From Rubrobacter xylanophilus DSM 9941 (GTDB lineage: Bacteria > Actinomycetota > Rubrobacteria > Rubrobacterales > Rubrobacteraceae), in contig NC_008148.1 of assembly GCF_000014185.1 (NCBI RefSeq), positions 3,080,001-3,144,000 on the forward strand: a DNA stretch of 64,000 nucleotides. Direction: 5' to 3'. This document shows positions 31,459 to 39,339 of this stretch, one piece after another (the stretch's first letter is position 1; each line of letters starts with the position of its first letter). A program made the position numbers and the translations under genes. The notes below the pieces were generated by a model. The model did no database searches. It was not told where the DNA came from and worked only from the letters and a program-made list of their open reading frames with translations.

Positions 31459-31854
31459 TCAAAGGTAGCGCCGCTCCAGCTCCCGGAAGGCCGGCTTCAG
31501 ACGCAGCAGAGGCCCGGCCGGGCCGCTGGAGATCATGTTCAGCAGGAGGACGATGTCCTTCTCCGCCCTCTCCAGGTGGGCCTTGCGGCCGGGGTCTATG
31601 GTCGCCGCCTCCCTGGCCTCTTCCAGCCGCTTCCGGGTCTCCGCCAGCTGCCTCCGGAGATCGGCCGTCGCGTTGCGCACCCGGCGTCGGACCTTACGTT
31701 CGACGCTCTCCTCGGCCTCCCGGCGGACCTCGGCTATGGCGCGTTCCCGGTCCGCGTACCTGGCCCTGAGAAACTCCACCTCGAAGGCGAGCAGCTCGTT
31801 CTCCATCCTCAGGGCATCCGCGTCGGTCGGGGTGTAGAAATCATCCTCCGGCAC
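31459..31854 (-). CDS. Coiled-coil protein
   Basis: 131 residues, almost wholly helical. A long heptad-rich, charged segment runs from about 18 to 100 (LLAFEVEFLRARYADRERAI, then RRQLAETRKRLEEAREAA), followed by a short C-terminal segment with LLLNMISSGPAGPLLRLKPA. The GTG at 31854 overlaps the end of the upstream sulfotransferase gene by 14 bp. No catalytic motif or membrane helix. A scaffold or partner for the adjacent methyltransferase-like or sulfotransferase protein is conceivable but not shown. Confidence 0.62.
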   Translation of the reverse strand: MPEDDFYTPTDADALRMENELLAFEVEFLRARYADRERAIAEVRREAEESVERKVRRRVRNATADLRRQLAETRKRLEEAREAATIDPGRKAHLERAEKDIVLLLNMISSGPAGPLLRLKPAFRELERRYL

Positions 31855-32647
31855 GCTCGACCTCCTTAAGCCAGCTTTCGGTGCGCCTCCCAAGCTCCTC
31901 CAGCCCGCTCCAGGCGGCCTCCACCCGGCCGATGAGGCGCCGGTCGGACACCGGCTGCCTGCCCCTCCCGCCGGCGGCGAGCCCGGGGTCCAGCACCTCC
32001 TCGGCCGGAACCTCCTCCAGCCCGAGGCCCCACCGCTCGTTCAGAGCCCGCACGAGCGGGAAGCCGCCCCGCACCATCTCCAGGGACACCGCGAGGGTGT
32101 CCTCCGGGTAGGCCCGGGCGAAGGAGAGCAGGGCCTCGTTGTGCACGAGCCACATCCTGAGGGCCAGGTCCGGCTCACTCCAGAACTGCCCGAGCTCCTC
32201 CCTGGAGCCGCGGCCGAGGAAGATCTCCTGGGCCTGGCGGCGGGCGAGCGAGCGCGTGGCCTCGGCGAAGTGCCGGTAGACCAGCAGCACCCTGGCGCGG
32301 GGCAGCAGGTGCTTCCAGAGCGGAAGAAAGAGGCAGACCCGCGGGTCCTTGAAGCCCCACAGCCGGTGCCGGGCCTCGCGCCGTTCCACGAGCCGACGCA
32401 TGCACTCCAGGTGGGAGTCGGCGAGCACCGGCGCGAAGTGCTCCCCGACCCGCCAGGTGCGCCCGTTGTCCGCCAGGATACGCTCGTGGAGCTCGACGAC
32501 CTCCGCGTCCTCGAAGTGGCCGTTGGGGTTGGAGAAGGTGGCGCCGAGCAGCTCATCCCCCAGAAAGAGCCCGGCGCGATGCAGCAGCTGGCACACCAGC
32601 GAGGTGCCGCTGCGGTGAAACCCGGCGATTATCAGCTGCTCGCTCAA
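31841..32647 (-). CDS. Sulfotransferase family protein
   Basis: 268 residues. LIIAGFHRSGTSLVCQLLHR near 5-24 is the PAPS 5' loop, VLLVYRHFAEATRSLARRQ near 118 the 3'-phosphate region, and LWGFKDPRVCLFLPLWKHL near 95 a motif shared with the sulfotransferase at 26994 (IKDPRLMWFLPLWNRV). A TTG at 32647 (LSEQLIIAG) is preferred because earlier codons run through Arg/Gly-rich sequence and a GGAGG lies upstream. It overlaps the coiled-coil gene by 14 bp. Confidence 0.8.
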   Translation of the reverse strand: MSEQLIIAGFHRSGTSLVCQLLHRAGLFLGDELLGATFSNPNGHFEDAEVVELHERILADNGRTWRVGEHFAPVLADSHLECMRRLVERREARHRLWGFKDPRVCLFLPLWKHLLPRARVLLVYRHFAEATRSLARRQAQEIFLGRGSREELGQFWSEPDLALRMWLVHNEALLSFARAYPEDTLAVSLEMVRGGFPLVRALNERWGLGLEEVPAEEVLDPGLAAGGRGRQPVSDRRLIGRVEAAWSGLEELGRRTESWLKEVERAGG

Positions 32648-32675
32648 GGCTGCGCCCCGCCTCCCCGGTCGCCGC

Positions 32676-33782
32676 TCACCAGCCTGCGTCCCTCTCGTAG
32701 CCAAGACGGATCAGCAACTCTCCTGCGGCCTCCTTGAAGATGCGCCGGTCTTCCGGGGTGAAGACGTTCCTCCAGTCCCCGGCGATCCCCTTCCTGAGCC
32801 GGGAGGTCGCGTCCTCCTCTCCCCTCCTCCTGCCCGCGCTCCTCTCGAAGCCGGAGCTCTCGACGCATCTCCTCACGGCCTCCTCCCCGGCGTCGACCCC
32901 GAGGAAGCGCAGCAGGCGCTCCGTCTCCTCCTCGGGGCGGGCCAGAAGATCCTCGTAGCGGACCTCGGCGTAGTTCTCGCCCAGGAGCGAGGGGCCGTCC
33001 TCTGTCGCCCGGCCGACCTCCCTGCTCCAGTCCGCCGCGATGCGCCGGAGGCGCTCCCCGGTGAAGAGGCTCCCCTCCGGAGGGCGCAGGCGGCCCGAGC
33101 GGTACGCGTCGCGCAGGCGCAGCTCCTCGTCGGAGAGGTCGTACACACCTCCCTCGGAGAGGGGGTTGTTCCACATGTGGTGGAGCAGGGAGACGGCGAC
33201 GTCCCGCCCGTCCCGGATTATGTGGATCACCTTCGCCTCCGGGTACACCGCCGCTATCTCCCCGAAGACCTCCGCGCTCACGAACGGGGTCTTGTCCCCG
33301 GCTATCCTGGCCCCCGTGCCGGCCAGCTGGGTGCCGAGAAAGTGGCTTATGGCGAGCCGGGTGAGGGCGTTCAGGTGCTCCTCGACGCCGCTGCCCGCGG
33401 ACCACACCGACCTCTCCACCCAGCTCCTCAGCAGCTCAGAGCGCAGGATCGCCCCGTAGAGCGAGACGGGCACGATGTTCGGGACCTGCCACCGCCCATG
33501 ATCCTCCCGCAGAAAGCTCTTCTCGAAGAAGCGCCCCTCGCCCCAGCAGAGGATCTCGGGGTGGGCGTTGAGGATGCTCCGCAGCCAGGTGGTGCCCGAC
33601 CGCGCCCTGCCCAGGAGGAAGAAAGCCGGGACGACGCCGCCGGCACCTCCCCTCTCCATCCTGTCCAGCCGGGCCCGGAGACGGCGGAGCCGCTCGTCCT
33701 TCTCCGCAATCCGTGCCCGCAGCTCGCGCCGCCCGCTCAGGTACAGGCGCAGACCGGAGAGCCTCTCCCGAATCCTGGCCAT
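32676..33782 (-). CDS. Sulfotransferase (tandem paralogue 1)
   Basis: 368 residues. A short basic/coiled N-terminus (about 1-48) precedes FFLLGRARSGTTWLRSILNA, the PAPS 5' loop. AKVIHIIRDGRDVAVSLLHH near 185 gives the 3'-phosphate Arg/Ser. The C-terminal GIAGDWRNVFTPEDRRIFKE near 337 matches the KGxxGDWKNxFT nucleotide-clamp motif of cytosolic sulfotransferases. Blocks are nearly identical at DNA level to the downstream paralogue at 33827. Acceptor probably a saccharide. Confidence 0.9.
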   Translation of the reverse strand: MARIRERLSGLRLYLSGRRELRARIAEKDERLRRLRARLDRMERGGAGGVVPAFFLLGRARSGTTWLRSILNAHPEILCWGEGRFFEKSFLREDHGRWQVPNIVPVSLYGAILRSELLRSWVERSVWSAGSGVEEHLNALTRLAISHFLGTQLAGTGARIAGDKTPFVSAEVFGEIAAVYPEAKVIHIIRDGRDVAVSLLHHMWNNPLSEGGVYDLSDEELRLRDAYRSGRLRPPEGSLFTGERLRRIAADWSREVGRATEDGPSLLGENYAEVRYEDLLARPEEETERLLRFLGVDAGEEAVRRCVESSGFERSAGRRRGEEDATSRLRKGIAGDWRNVFTPEDRRIFKEAAGELLIRLGYERDAGW

Positions 33783-33826
33783 GCCGCCCTCCTTTTACGG
33801 CCGGAGCGTGTGGGCCGACGCCGCCA

Positions 33827-34993
33827 CTACCAGTTCCCGTCGCGCTCGTACCCCAGGCGGACCAGCAGGTCCCCCGCTCCCTCCTTGAACTCCTGCCGGT
33901 TCCGGTCGGTGAAGACGTTCTTCCAGTCCCCGGCGATCCCCTTCCGGAAGAAGGAGGGCGCCTCCTCGCCGCGCCTGCGGCCCTCTGAGAGCCTCTCGAA
34001 GGAGGCGGCCTCCACGCACCCGCGCACCTTCTCCCCCCCGGCGTCGGCGCCGAGGAAGCGCAGCAGGCGACCGAGCTCCTCCTCGGGGCGGGCCAGAAGA
34101 TCCTCGTAGCGGACCTCGGCGTAGTTCTCGCCCAGGAGCGAGGGGCCGTCCTCCACCGTCCTGCCCACCCTCCTCCTCCACTGCGCGGCGTAGTTGCGGA
34201 GCCACCCGTCGGGGAAGATCCCGCCGCCGTGCCTGATGAGGCCCTCGGGGTCCTTCCAGTACGCCTCGCGCTTCTCCCGCTGGGCCGGCGTGATCCTGCT
34301 GTGCCCCCCGCGGTCCTCGGCCTGGTTCCAGATGTGGTGCATGGTGGAGACGGCGACGTCCCGCCCGTCCCGGATTATATGGATCACCTTCGCCTCCGGG
34401 TACACCGCCGCTATCTCCCGCACTATGTCCGAGGTGAGCAGGACGGTTTTGTCCCCCACCATCCGCTTGCCGCTCTCCACCAGCTCCTGGGTGAGAAAGT
34501 ACTCGATGGCCAGCCGGGTGAGGTTGTCCAGGTGCTCCTCGAGCCGGTCCCGCCTGGTCCACACCGAACGCTGTATCCAGAGCCTCAGCCAGCGGGAGCT
34601 CGCTATCGCGTTGTAGAGCGAGACTGGGGGGTAGCCGCCCTTCCCGGCCTTGTGCTTCTGTCGGAAGTTGCGGCCGAAGGGCCGCCCCTCGCCCCGGCAG
34701 AGGATCTCCGGGTGGGCGTCGAGCATCTTCATGAGCCAGGTGGTGCCGGACTTCTGGTGCCCCACGATAAAGAACACGTCGGGGCTGACCGGGGGGAACC
34801 TGCCGGCCGCGCCCCCCCGAGCCCTGGCCAGCTCCTCCCTGAGCGCGGCGACCTCCCGGTTCCTCCTGGCCAGCTGCTGGCGGGTGCGCTTCCCCGCGTA
34901 GAACCCGGAGAGCAACCCGGTATCCGGGTCGAGGAGGGCGAGGGCCCTCCTCGCCGCCTTTCTGCCGGAGATGTTCCCTAACCGCTTCCGCAT
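33827..34993 (-). CDS. Sulfotransferase (tandem paralogue 2)
   Basis: 388 residues. N-terminal basic/coiled region to about 65, then FFIVGHQKSGTTWLMKMLDA (PAPS 5' loop), AKVIHIIRDGRDVAVSTMHH (3'-phosphate site) and KGIAGDWKNVFTDRNRQEF (C-terminal clamp). The ATG at 34993 follows GGAGGC; the very long frame upstream passes through other genes in the wrong frame. It shares long identical DNA stretches with 32676-33782, for example about 78 bp ending near 33000 and near 34151. Confidence 0.9.
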   Translation of the reverse strand: MRKRLGNISGRKAARRALALLDPDTGLLSGFYAGKRTRQQLARRNREVAALREELARARGGAAGRFPPVSPDVFFIVGHQKSGTTWLMKMLDAHPEILCRGEGRPFGRNFRQKHKAGKGGYPPVSLYNAIASSRWLRLWIQRSVWTRRDRLEEHLDNLTRLAIEYFLTQELVESGKRMVGDKTVLLTSDIVREIAAVYPEAKVIHIIRDGRDVAVSTMHHIWNQAEDRGGHSRITPAQREKREAYWKDPEGLIRHGGGIFPDGWLRNYAAQWRRRVGRTVEDGPSLLGENYAEVRYEDLLARPEEELGRLLRFLGADAGGEKVRGCVEAASFERLSEGRRRGEEAPSFFRKGIAGDWKNVFTDRNRQEFKEGAGDLLVRLGYERDGNW

Positions 34994-35022
34994 ATGCAAA
35001 GCCTCCTGGCCGCGGGGACGCC

Positions 35023-35859
35023 CTAGCGGCCAAGCTCCTCCCTCAGGTAGTCGGACAAAGCCTCCCTCCAGTGGCGCAGCTCCGGTCCCTCCGGGGAGGC
35101 CAGCACCCCGTTGGGCGGGCGCGCCGCCGGAAGAGGATACCCGGAGCTCGGGACGGGGACAACCTCCGCCTCCACCCCGGCGATCCGGAAGATCTCGCGC
35201 GCAAACTCGCACCAGGAGCAGGCGCCCGAGTTGGTGATGTGGTAGATCCCGTAGAGCCGTCCCTCCAGCACCCGGATGATCCCCCCGGCGAGGTCGCGGG
35301 CGTAGGTGGGCGAGATGTACTCGTCGTCCTTCACCTTGAGGGTGCTCCTCTCCCGCGCGGCCCGCAGCATGGTGCGCACGAAGTTGCGGCCCTCGCCGTA
35401 GACCCCGGCGGTCCGCACGATGTACCAGCGGCCCGTCAGGTGCCTGACGTACTCCTCCCCGGCGAGCTTGGTGGCCCCGTAGACGCTTATGGGGTTCGGT
35501 CGGTCCCAGGGCTCGTAGGGCCGCTCGCTGCGCCCGTCGAAGACGTAGTTGGTGCTCACGTGCAGCAGCTCGCACCCCAGCCGCTCGCAGAGCTGCGCCA
35601 GGTTGCGCGGCCCGAGCGCGTTGACCCGGTAGGCGAGCCCGGCCTCGGACTCGCAGCCGTCCACGTCGGTGTAGGCGGCGGCGTTGATCACCACCTCCGG
35701 CGAGTGCCTCCGCAGCGCCTCCCCGACCGCCCGGGCGTCCGAGACGTCCAGCTCCCCGTGGCCGAGCGCCACCACCTCGTGCCCGGCGGCGGGGAGAAGA
35801 GCGGCCAGCTCCCTGCCGAGCTGCCCGCCCGCACCGGTCACCAGCACCCTCAGCCCCAC
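35023..35859 (-). CDS. rmlD: dTDP-4-dehydrorhamnose reductase
   Basis: Last step of dTDP-L-rhamnose synthesis. The 278 residues form an SDR with VLVTGAGGQLGRELAALLPA at the N-terminus, VINAAAYTDVDGCESE near 60, LLHVSTNYVFDGRSERPYEP near 97 and the catalytic Tyr/Lys in SVYGATKLAGEEYV near 128. It lies 30 bp upstream of a sulfotransferase and 9 bp downstream of a GT4 gene, about 15 kb from the other rml genes (rmlCAB at 50888-53408). Confidence 0.93.
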   Translation of the reverse strand: MGLRVLVTGAGGQLGRELAALLPAAGHEVVALGHGELDVSDARAVGEALRRHSPEVVINAAAYTDVDGCESEAGLAYRVNALGPRNLAQLCERLGCELLHVSTNYVFDGRSERPYEPWDRPNPISVYGATKLAGEEYVRHLTGRWYIVRTAGVYGEGRNFVRTMLRAARERSTLKVKDDEYISPTYARDLAGGIIRVLEGRLYGIYHITNSGACSWCEFAREIFRIAGVEAEVVPVPSSGYPLPAARPPNGVLASPEGPELRHWREALSDYLREELGR

Positions 35860-35868
35860 CCCTCCACC

Positions 35869-37227
35869 TCAGACCACCCGCTCCCTGCCGGAGAGCAGGG
35901 ACTCGTAGAGTGCCTCCAGCCCGGCGGCGTCCTCCTCCACCGTCTTCACCGGCCCTATGCCCTCCCGCAGGCGCCGCAGGAGGCCCGGCTCCTCGTAGAG
36001 CCGGCGCAGCTGGCGGGCCAGGTCCGCCGGGTCGTCGAGCCCGAAGAGCAGCCCGTTCTCCTCGTGGCGCACGAACTCGCTCATGCCGCCGAGGTCCGTG
36101 GCGACCACCGGCATGCGGGCGGCGAAGGCCTCCAGGATCACGCCCGGCTGGTTCTCGTACCAGCGGGAGGGCACCACCAGCACGTCGAGCCCGGAGAGCA
36201 CCCGCCCGACCTCCTCCCTGCGAAAGGGCCCGGGGAAGCTTATCCGGCGGTCGCCTGCGGCGAGCCGCCGCAGGTGCCGCACGAAGGGCTTGAAGCGCTC
36301 CAGGTTGCCGTAGATCTTCAGCTCGGCCTGCATCTCCCGCGGGAGCATCCTGAAGGCCCGGATGAGGATGTCGCAGCCTTTGTGCGGGGCCAGCGTGCCT
36401 ATGAACCCGACCCGCAAGGGCGGAGGCTCGCTGTCGCCGGGCGGCAGCCCCGCGATGCGCGAGGTGTCTATCCCGTAGGGCGAGACAACTATCTTCCCCT
36501 CGCCGATGCCGTTGGCGAGCAACAGCTCCCGCATTAGCCGGGTGTACACGATGATCCTGTCCACGAGCCGCATCCGCTCCCTGATGTAGTCGGGGCGCTC
36601 CCTGAGCGCCCCGATCTGGCGCAGCTGGTGCGAGAGCGCCGCGAGAGGAGTAGAGGAGAGCGCCCCGGCCAGCCTGATGGCGGCGGCGGGCGTCCGGTCC
36701 GCGATGGCCTTCATGCGGGTGCCCGTGTGGCGGCTCGCTATGCAGCGGACGCAGTGGGCGAGCTCCGGCCCCCGGCACATCGCCCCGTCGTGCCGGCGGA
36801 AGTCCACAACAGGGCACATGGCCCAGAAGTCCGTAGCCGTGTACACCAGCGGGACGCCGAACTCCTTGAAGGCCGGGATGACCGCCGCGGAGAGCCCCTG
36901 GAAGTGCTCGGCGTGCACGATGTCCGGGCGCACCTCCCGCATGTACTCCCGCGCGCGGGCGGCCATGACCTCGTTCTCGTAGTCCAGGCGGTACGGGCGG
37001 CTGGGCCCCTCCTTCGGGCGCCCCACCCGGCGCACGGGGACGCCCTCGAACTCGTAGTCCTCCGTCTCGCCCGGCTCTATGTCGTTGCCGGGGATGCTCC
37101 TCTTGGCGGCGAGCACGAAGGTCTCGTGCCCCCGCGCCCGCAGCTCCCTGGCAAGCCCCAGGGTGACGACCTCGACCCCCGCGTAGTGCTCGGGGAAGAA
37201 CTGGTGGGCGGCGAACAGGACCCTCAT
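35869..37227 (-). CDS. Family 4 glycosyltransferase
   Basis: 452 residues with GT-B fold. The N-terminal acceptor domain opens VLFAAHQFFPEHYAGVEVVT. A cysteine-bearing insert near 145-165 (AMCPVVDFRRHDGAMCRG, then HCVRC) is seen in several GT4 enzymes of surface glycan loci. The donor domain has VGFIGTLAPHKGCDILIRAF near 275 and NQPGVILEAFAARMPVVATD near 367. The ATG overlaps the stop of the upstream sulfotransferase (ATGA). Sugar specificity unknown; adjacency to rmlD makes rhamnose a reasonable guess. Confidence 0.9.
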   Translation of the reverse strand: MRVLFAAHQFFPEHYAGVEVVTLGLARELRARGHETFVLAAKRSIPGNDIEPGETEDYEFEGVPVRRVGRPKEGPSRPYRLDYENEVMAARAREYMREVRPDIVHAEHFQGLSAAVIPAFKEFGVPLVYTATDFWAMCPVVDFRRHDGAMCRGPELAHCVRCIASRHTGTRMKAIADRTPAAAIRLAGALSSTPLAALSHQLRQIGALRERPDYIRERMRLVDRIIVYTRLMRELLLANGIGEGKIVVSPYGIDTSRIAGLPPGDSEPPPLRVGFIGTLAPHKGCDILIRAFRMLPREMQAELKIYGNLERFKPFVRHLRRLAAGDRRISFPGPFRREEVGRVLSGLDVLVVPSRWYENQPGVILEAFAARMPVVATDLGGMSEFVRHEENGLLFGLDDPADLARQLRRLYEEPGLLRRLREGIGPVKTVEEDAAGLEALYESLLSGRERVV

Positions 37228-38336
37228 GGCGCCTCGTAGCCCATCTCCGCCAGGCGTTCGCCGGCGACCTCGCCGTACACCCGGCGGTCCCGCTCGGTGA
37301 AGACGTTCTTCCAGTCCCCGGCCACGCCCTTCCTGAAGAACGACCCGGCGTCCTCCTCGCCCTGCCGGCGGCTGGAGACGCGCTCGAAGCTGCCGGCCCG
37401 GATGCAGCGCTCCACGACGGCCTCCCCCCGCCGGGCCCCCAGGAACTCGAGCACCCTGAACAGGGTGGCGGGGGTGTCGCGCAGCAGGTCCTCGTACCGG
37501 ATCTCCAGGTACCTGCCGCCGAACAGGGCGGTGCCGTCGCGGCGCGCCTTGCCCACCCGGTGGCTCCAGCGGCGGGCCAGCTGCCGCAGCCGCTCCTCCG
37601 TGAAGATGGAGCGGCCGCTCTTCAGAAAGCCCTCCCTGTCCGCCAGGTAGGCGTCGCGGATCTCGAGCTCCTCCGGCGTCAGCCGGAAGATGCCCCCCGG
37701 CCGGTCGCTGGCCTCCCGCCACCAGTGGTGCATCGCGGAGACGGCCACGTCCCGCCCGTCGCGGACGATGTGGATCACCCGGGCGTCCGGGTAATACTCG
37801 TGGATCTCGTCCAGGTTCTCGGTGTGTTGCGGGCTCTTGTCCCCGACGATCCTCTTTCCGGTCCGGGCCACCTCCTTGGAGAGAAAGTAGTCCACCGAGA
37901 GGCGGACGAGGTTGCGCAGGTCGGCCTCGTAGTCGTCTCCCCAGCGGTTCCAGGGGAGGCTGTGCCACACCCTCAGCTCCTCCGAGCCGGCCAGGGCGCG
38001 GGTGAGGCTGGAGACGGGGGCCGGGTAGACCGGGATCTCCTCCCGCTCGTAGTCCCGGCCGAAAAAGCTGCCCTCGTGCCCGCAGGCTATCTCGGGGTGG
38101 GCGCTCAGCGTCCGCCGCAGCCACGAGGTCCCGGAGCGCATCTCCCCGGCTATGAAGAAGACGGTGTCGTACCGGCCGCCGGTCGCAACCCCGCGGCCCC
38201 TCGCGGCGGCCGCCACGGCGGCCCGCACGGCGCGGGCGGCACGCTCGTTGGCCATGACGGCGCGCACGAGCCGGTCGAAGCGCTCGTTCTGCGCCCGGTA
38301 GTCCCTCAGGCGCTCTATGATCCGACCGGCATCCAC
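37224..38336 (-). CDS. Sulfotransferase
   Basis: 370 residues. FFIAGEMRSGTSWLRRTLSA near 60 (PAPS 5' loop), ARVIHIVRDGRDVAVSAMHH near 183 (3'-phosphate site), and RKGVAGDWKNVFTERDRRVY near 338 (C-terminal clamp). Related to the two tandem sulfotransferases at 32676 and 33827. The GTG at 38336 sits 8 bp after a perfect TATAAT, so the mRNA may be leaderless. Translationally coupled to the GT4 gene. Confidence 0.9.
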   Translation of the reverse strand: MDAGRIIERLRDYRAQNERFDRLVRAVMANERAARAVRAAVAAAARGRGVATGGRYDTVFFIAGEMRSGTSWLRRTLSAHPEIACGHEGSFFGRDYEREEIPVYPAPVSSLTRALAGSEELRVWHSLPWNRWGDDYEADLRNLVRLSVDYFLSKEVARTGKRIVGDKSPQHTENLDEIHEYYPDARVIHIVRDGRDVAVSAMHHWWREASDRPGGIFRLTPEELEIRDAYLADREGFLKSGRSIFTEERLRQLARRWSHRVGKARRDGTALFGGRYLEIRYEDLLRDTPATLFRVLEFLGARRGEAVVERCIRAGSFERVSSRRQGEEDAGSFFRKGVAGDWKNVFTERDRRVYGEVAGERLAEMGYEAP

Positions 38337-38344
38337 GGGCGAGG

Positions 38345-38350
38345 ATTATA
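38345..38350 (-). promoter_or_regulatory. Perfect TATAAT -10 box at a likely leaderless GTG
   Basis: On the minus strand TATAAT runs 38350-38345, with the GTG start codon beginning at 38336. A transcription start about 7-9 nt downstream of the hexamer would coincide with the start codon. The surrounding TATATAT is a rare AT-rich spot in this DNA. No ribosome site is present. Confidence 0.55.
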
Positions 38351-38355
38351 TATGC

Positions 38356-39339
38356 TCATATGCCCCGGCTCAGGAAGCCGTGCAGCCTCCCGTAGAGGCG
38401 GGGGCTCACCCGCGCCAGCGAGACGCTCTTGGCCCCGAGGTAGTTGCCGAGCTGGGAGGTGGCGGCGTAGCGCGCCGCGGCCGCCAGCAGCAAGAGCGCG
38501 CCGGCCGCGGCCGCCTCCTCGTTGCTGCGCAGCAGCCGGTAGAGGTAGAGCGTGGAGCGCGCAACGGCCACGAGCAGCCTGGCCAGGCTCGAGACCGGCC
38601 TGATACCGAACAGCTCCATGAGCACCCGCTGGTTCACGTAGTAGCGGCGCAGATCGTAAAGCGCCCCCCGCTCGTGCGAGTGGTAGACCGCGGAGCGCGG
38701 CTCGTACACCAGCCTGTACCCGGCCTCCACCACCCGCTTGCCCCACCGGATGTCCTCCCCGAAGTCCGTCCTGTCGAACGGGAAGCGCTCCCAGACCGAG
38801 CGCCGGATGCAGGAGCTGACGTTGTCGAAGGCGGCCAGGCGCCGCCGCCTCTGCGGGGAGAGCGCCCGGTAACGCTCGGGTCCCCCGGCGAACTGCTCGC
38901 GGCGCTCGGGGCTTGCGGTGGCGAGGCTGCCGAGAAGCGCCCTGGTAAAGGCGCTGGCCTCCGGGCGCGGCAGCTGCCTCCCGTAGACCCCCGCCACCCG
39001 CTCGTCGCGCTCGAGGTTCTCCACCATCGCGGCGAGCCAGCCCTCGCCGAGCGGCAGCGCGTCCTGGACGAGCAGCGCGACGTACTCCCCACGGGAGAGC
39101 GAGATGCCGAGGTTGCGCGTCGCGCCGTGGTTGAAGTCCCGCTTGCTGATGCGGTGGACCGCGGCCCCGTAGCGCCGGGCCAGCTCCACGGTCCCGTCCG
39201 TGGAGCCCGAGTCCACCACCACGAGCTCCAGCTCGAAGTCCCCCCGCTGCCCGGAGACCCGCCGCAGAAGCTCCTCGAAGCCGGGACCGGCGTTGAGGGT
39301 GAGGATGACCACCGAGACCACCGGACGGCCCCCGCTCAC
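38356..39339 (-). CDS. Family 2 glycosyltransferase (rhamnosyltransferase-like)
   Basis: 327 residues. VVSVVILTLNAGPGFEELLR at the N-terminus, LELVVVDSGSTDGTVELARR, ISKRDFNHGATRNLGISLS near 63 and YVALLVQDALPLGEGWLAAM near 87. The NHGATRN and QDALP motifs are typical of rhamnosyltransferase-type GT2 enzymes. The C-terminal part contains one or two amphipathic/hydrophobic segments (AAAAGALLLLAAAARYAATS). The GTG at 39339 overlaps the sulfatase stop (GTGA) with GGAGG upstream. Confidence 0.88.
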   Translation of the reverse strand: MSGGRPVVSVVILTLNAGPGFEELLRRVSGQRGDFELELVVVDSGSTDGTVELARRYGAAVHRISKRDFNHGATRNLGISLSRGEYVALLVQDALPLGEGWLAAMVENLERDERVAGVYGRQLPRPEASAFTRALLGSLATASPERREQFAGGPERYRALSPQRRRRLAAFDNVSSCIRRSVWERFPFDRTDFGEDIRWGKRVVEAGYRLVYEPRSAVYHSHERGALYDLRRYYVNQRVLMELFGIRPVSSLARLLVAVARSTLYLYRLLRSNEEAAAAGALLLLAAAARYAATSQLGNYLGAKSVSLARVSPRLYGRLHGFLSRGI

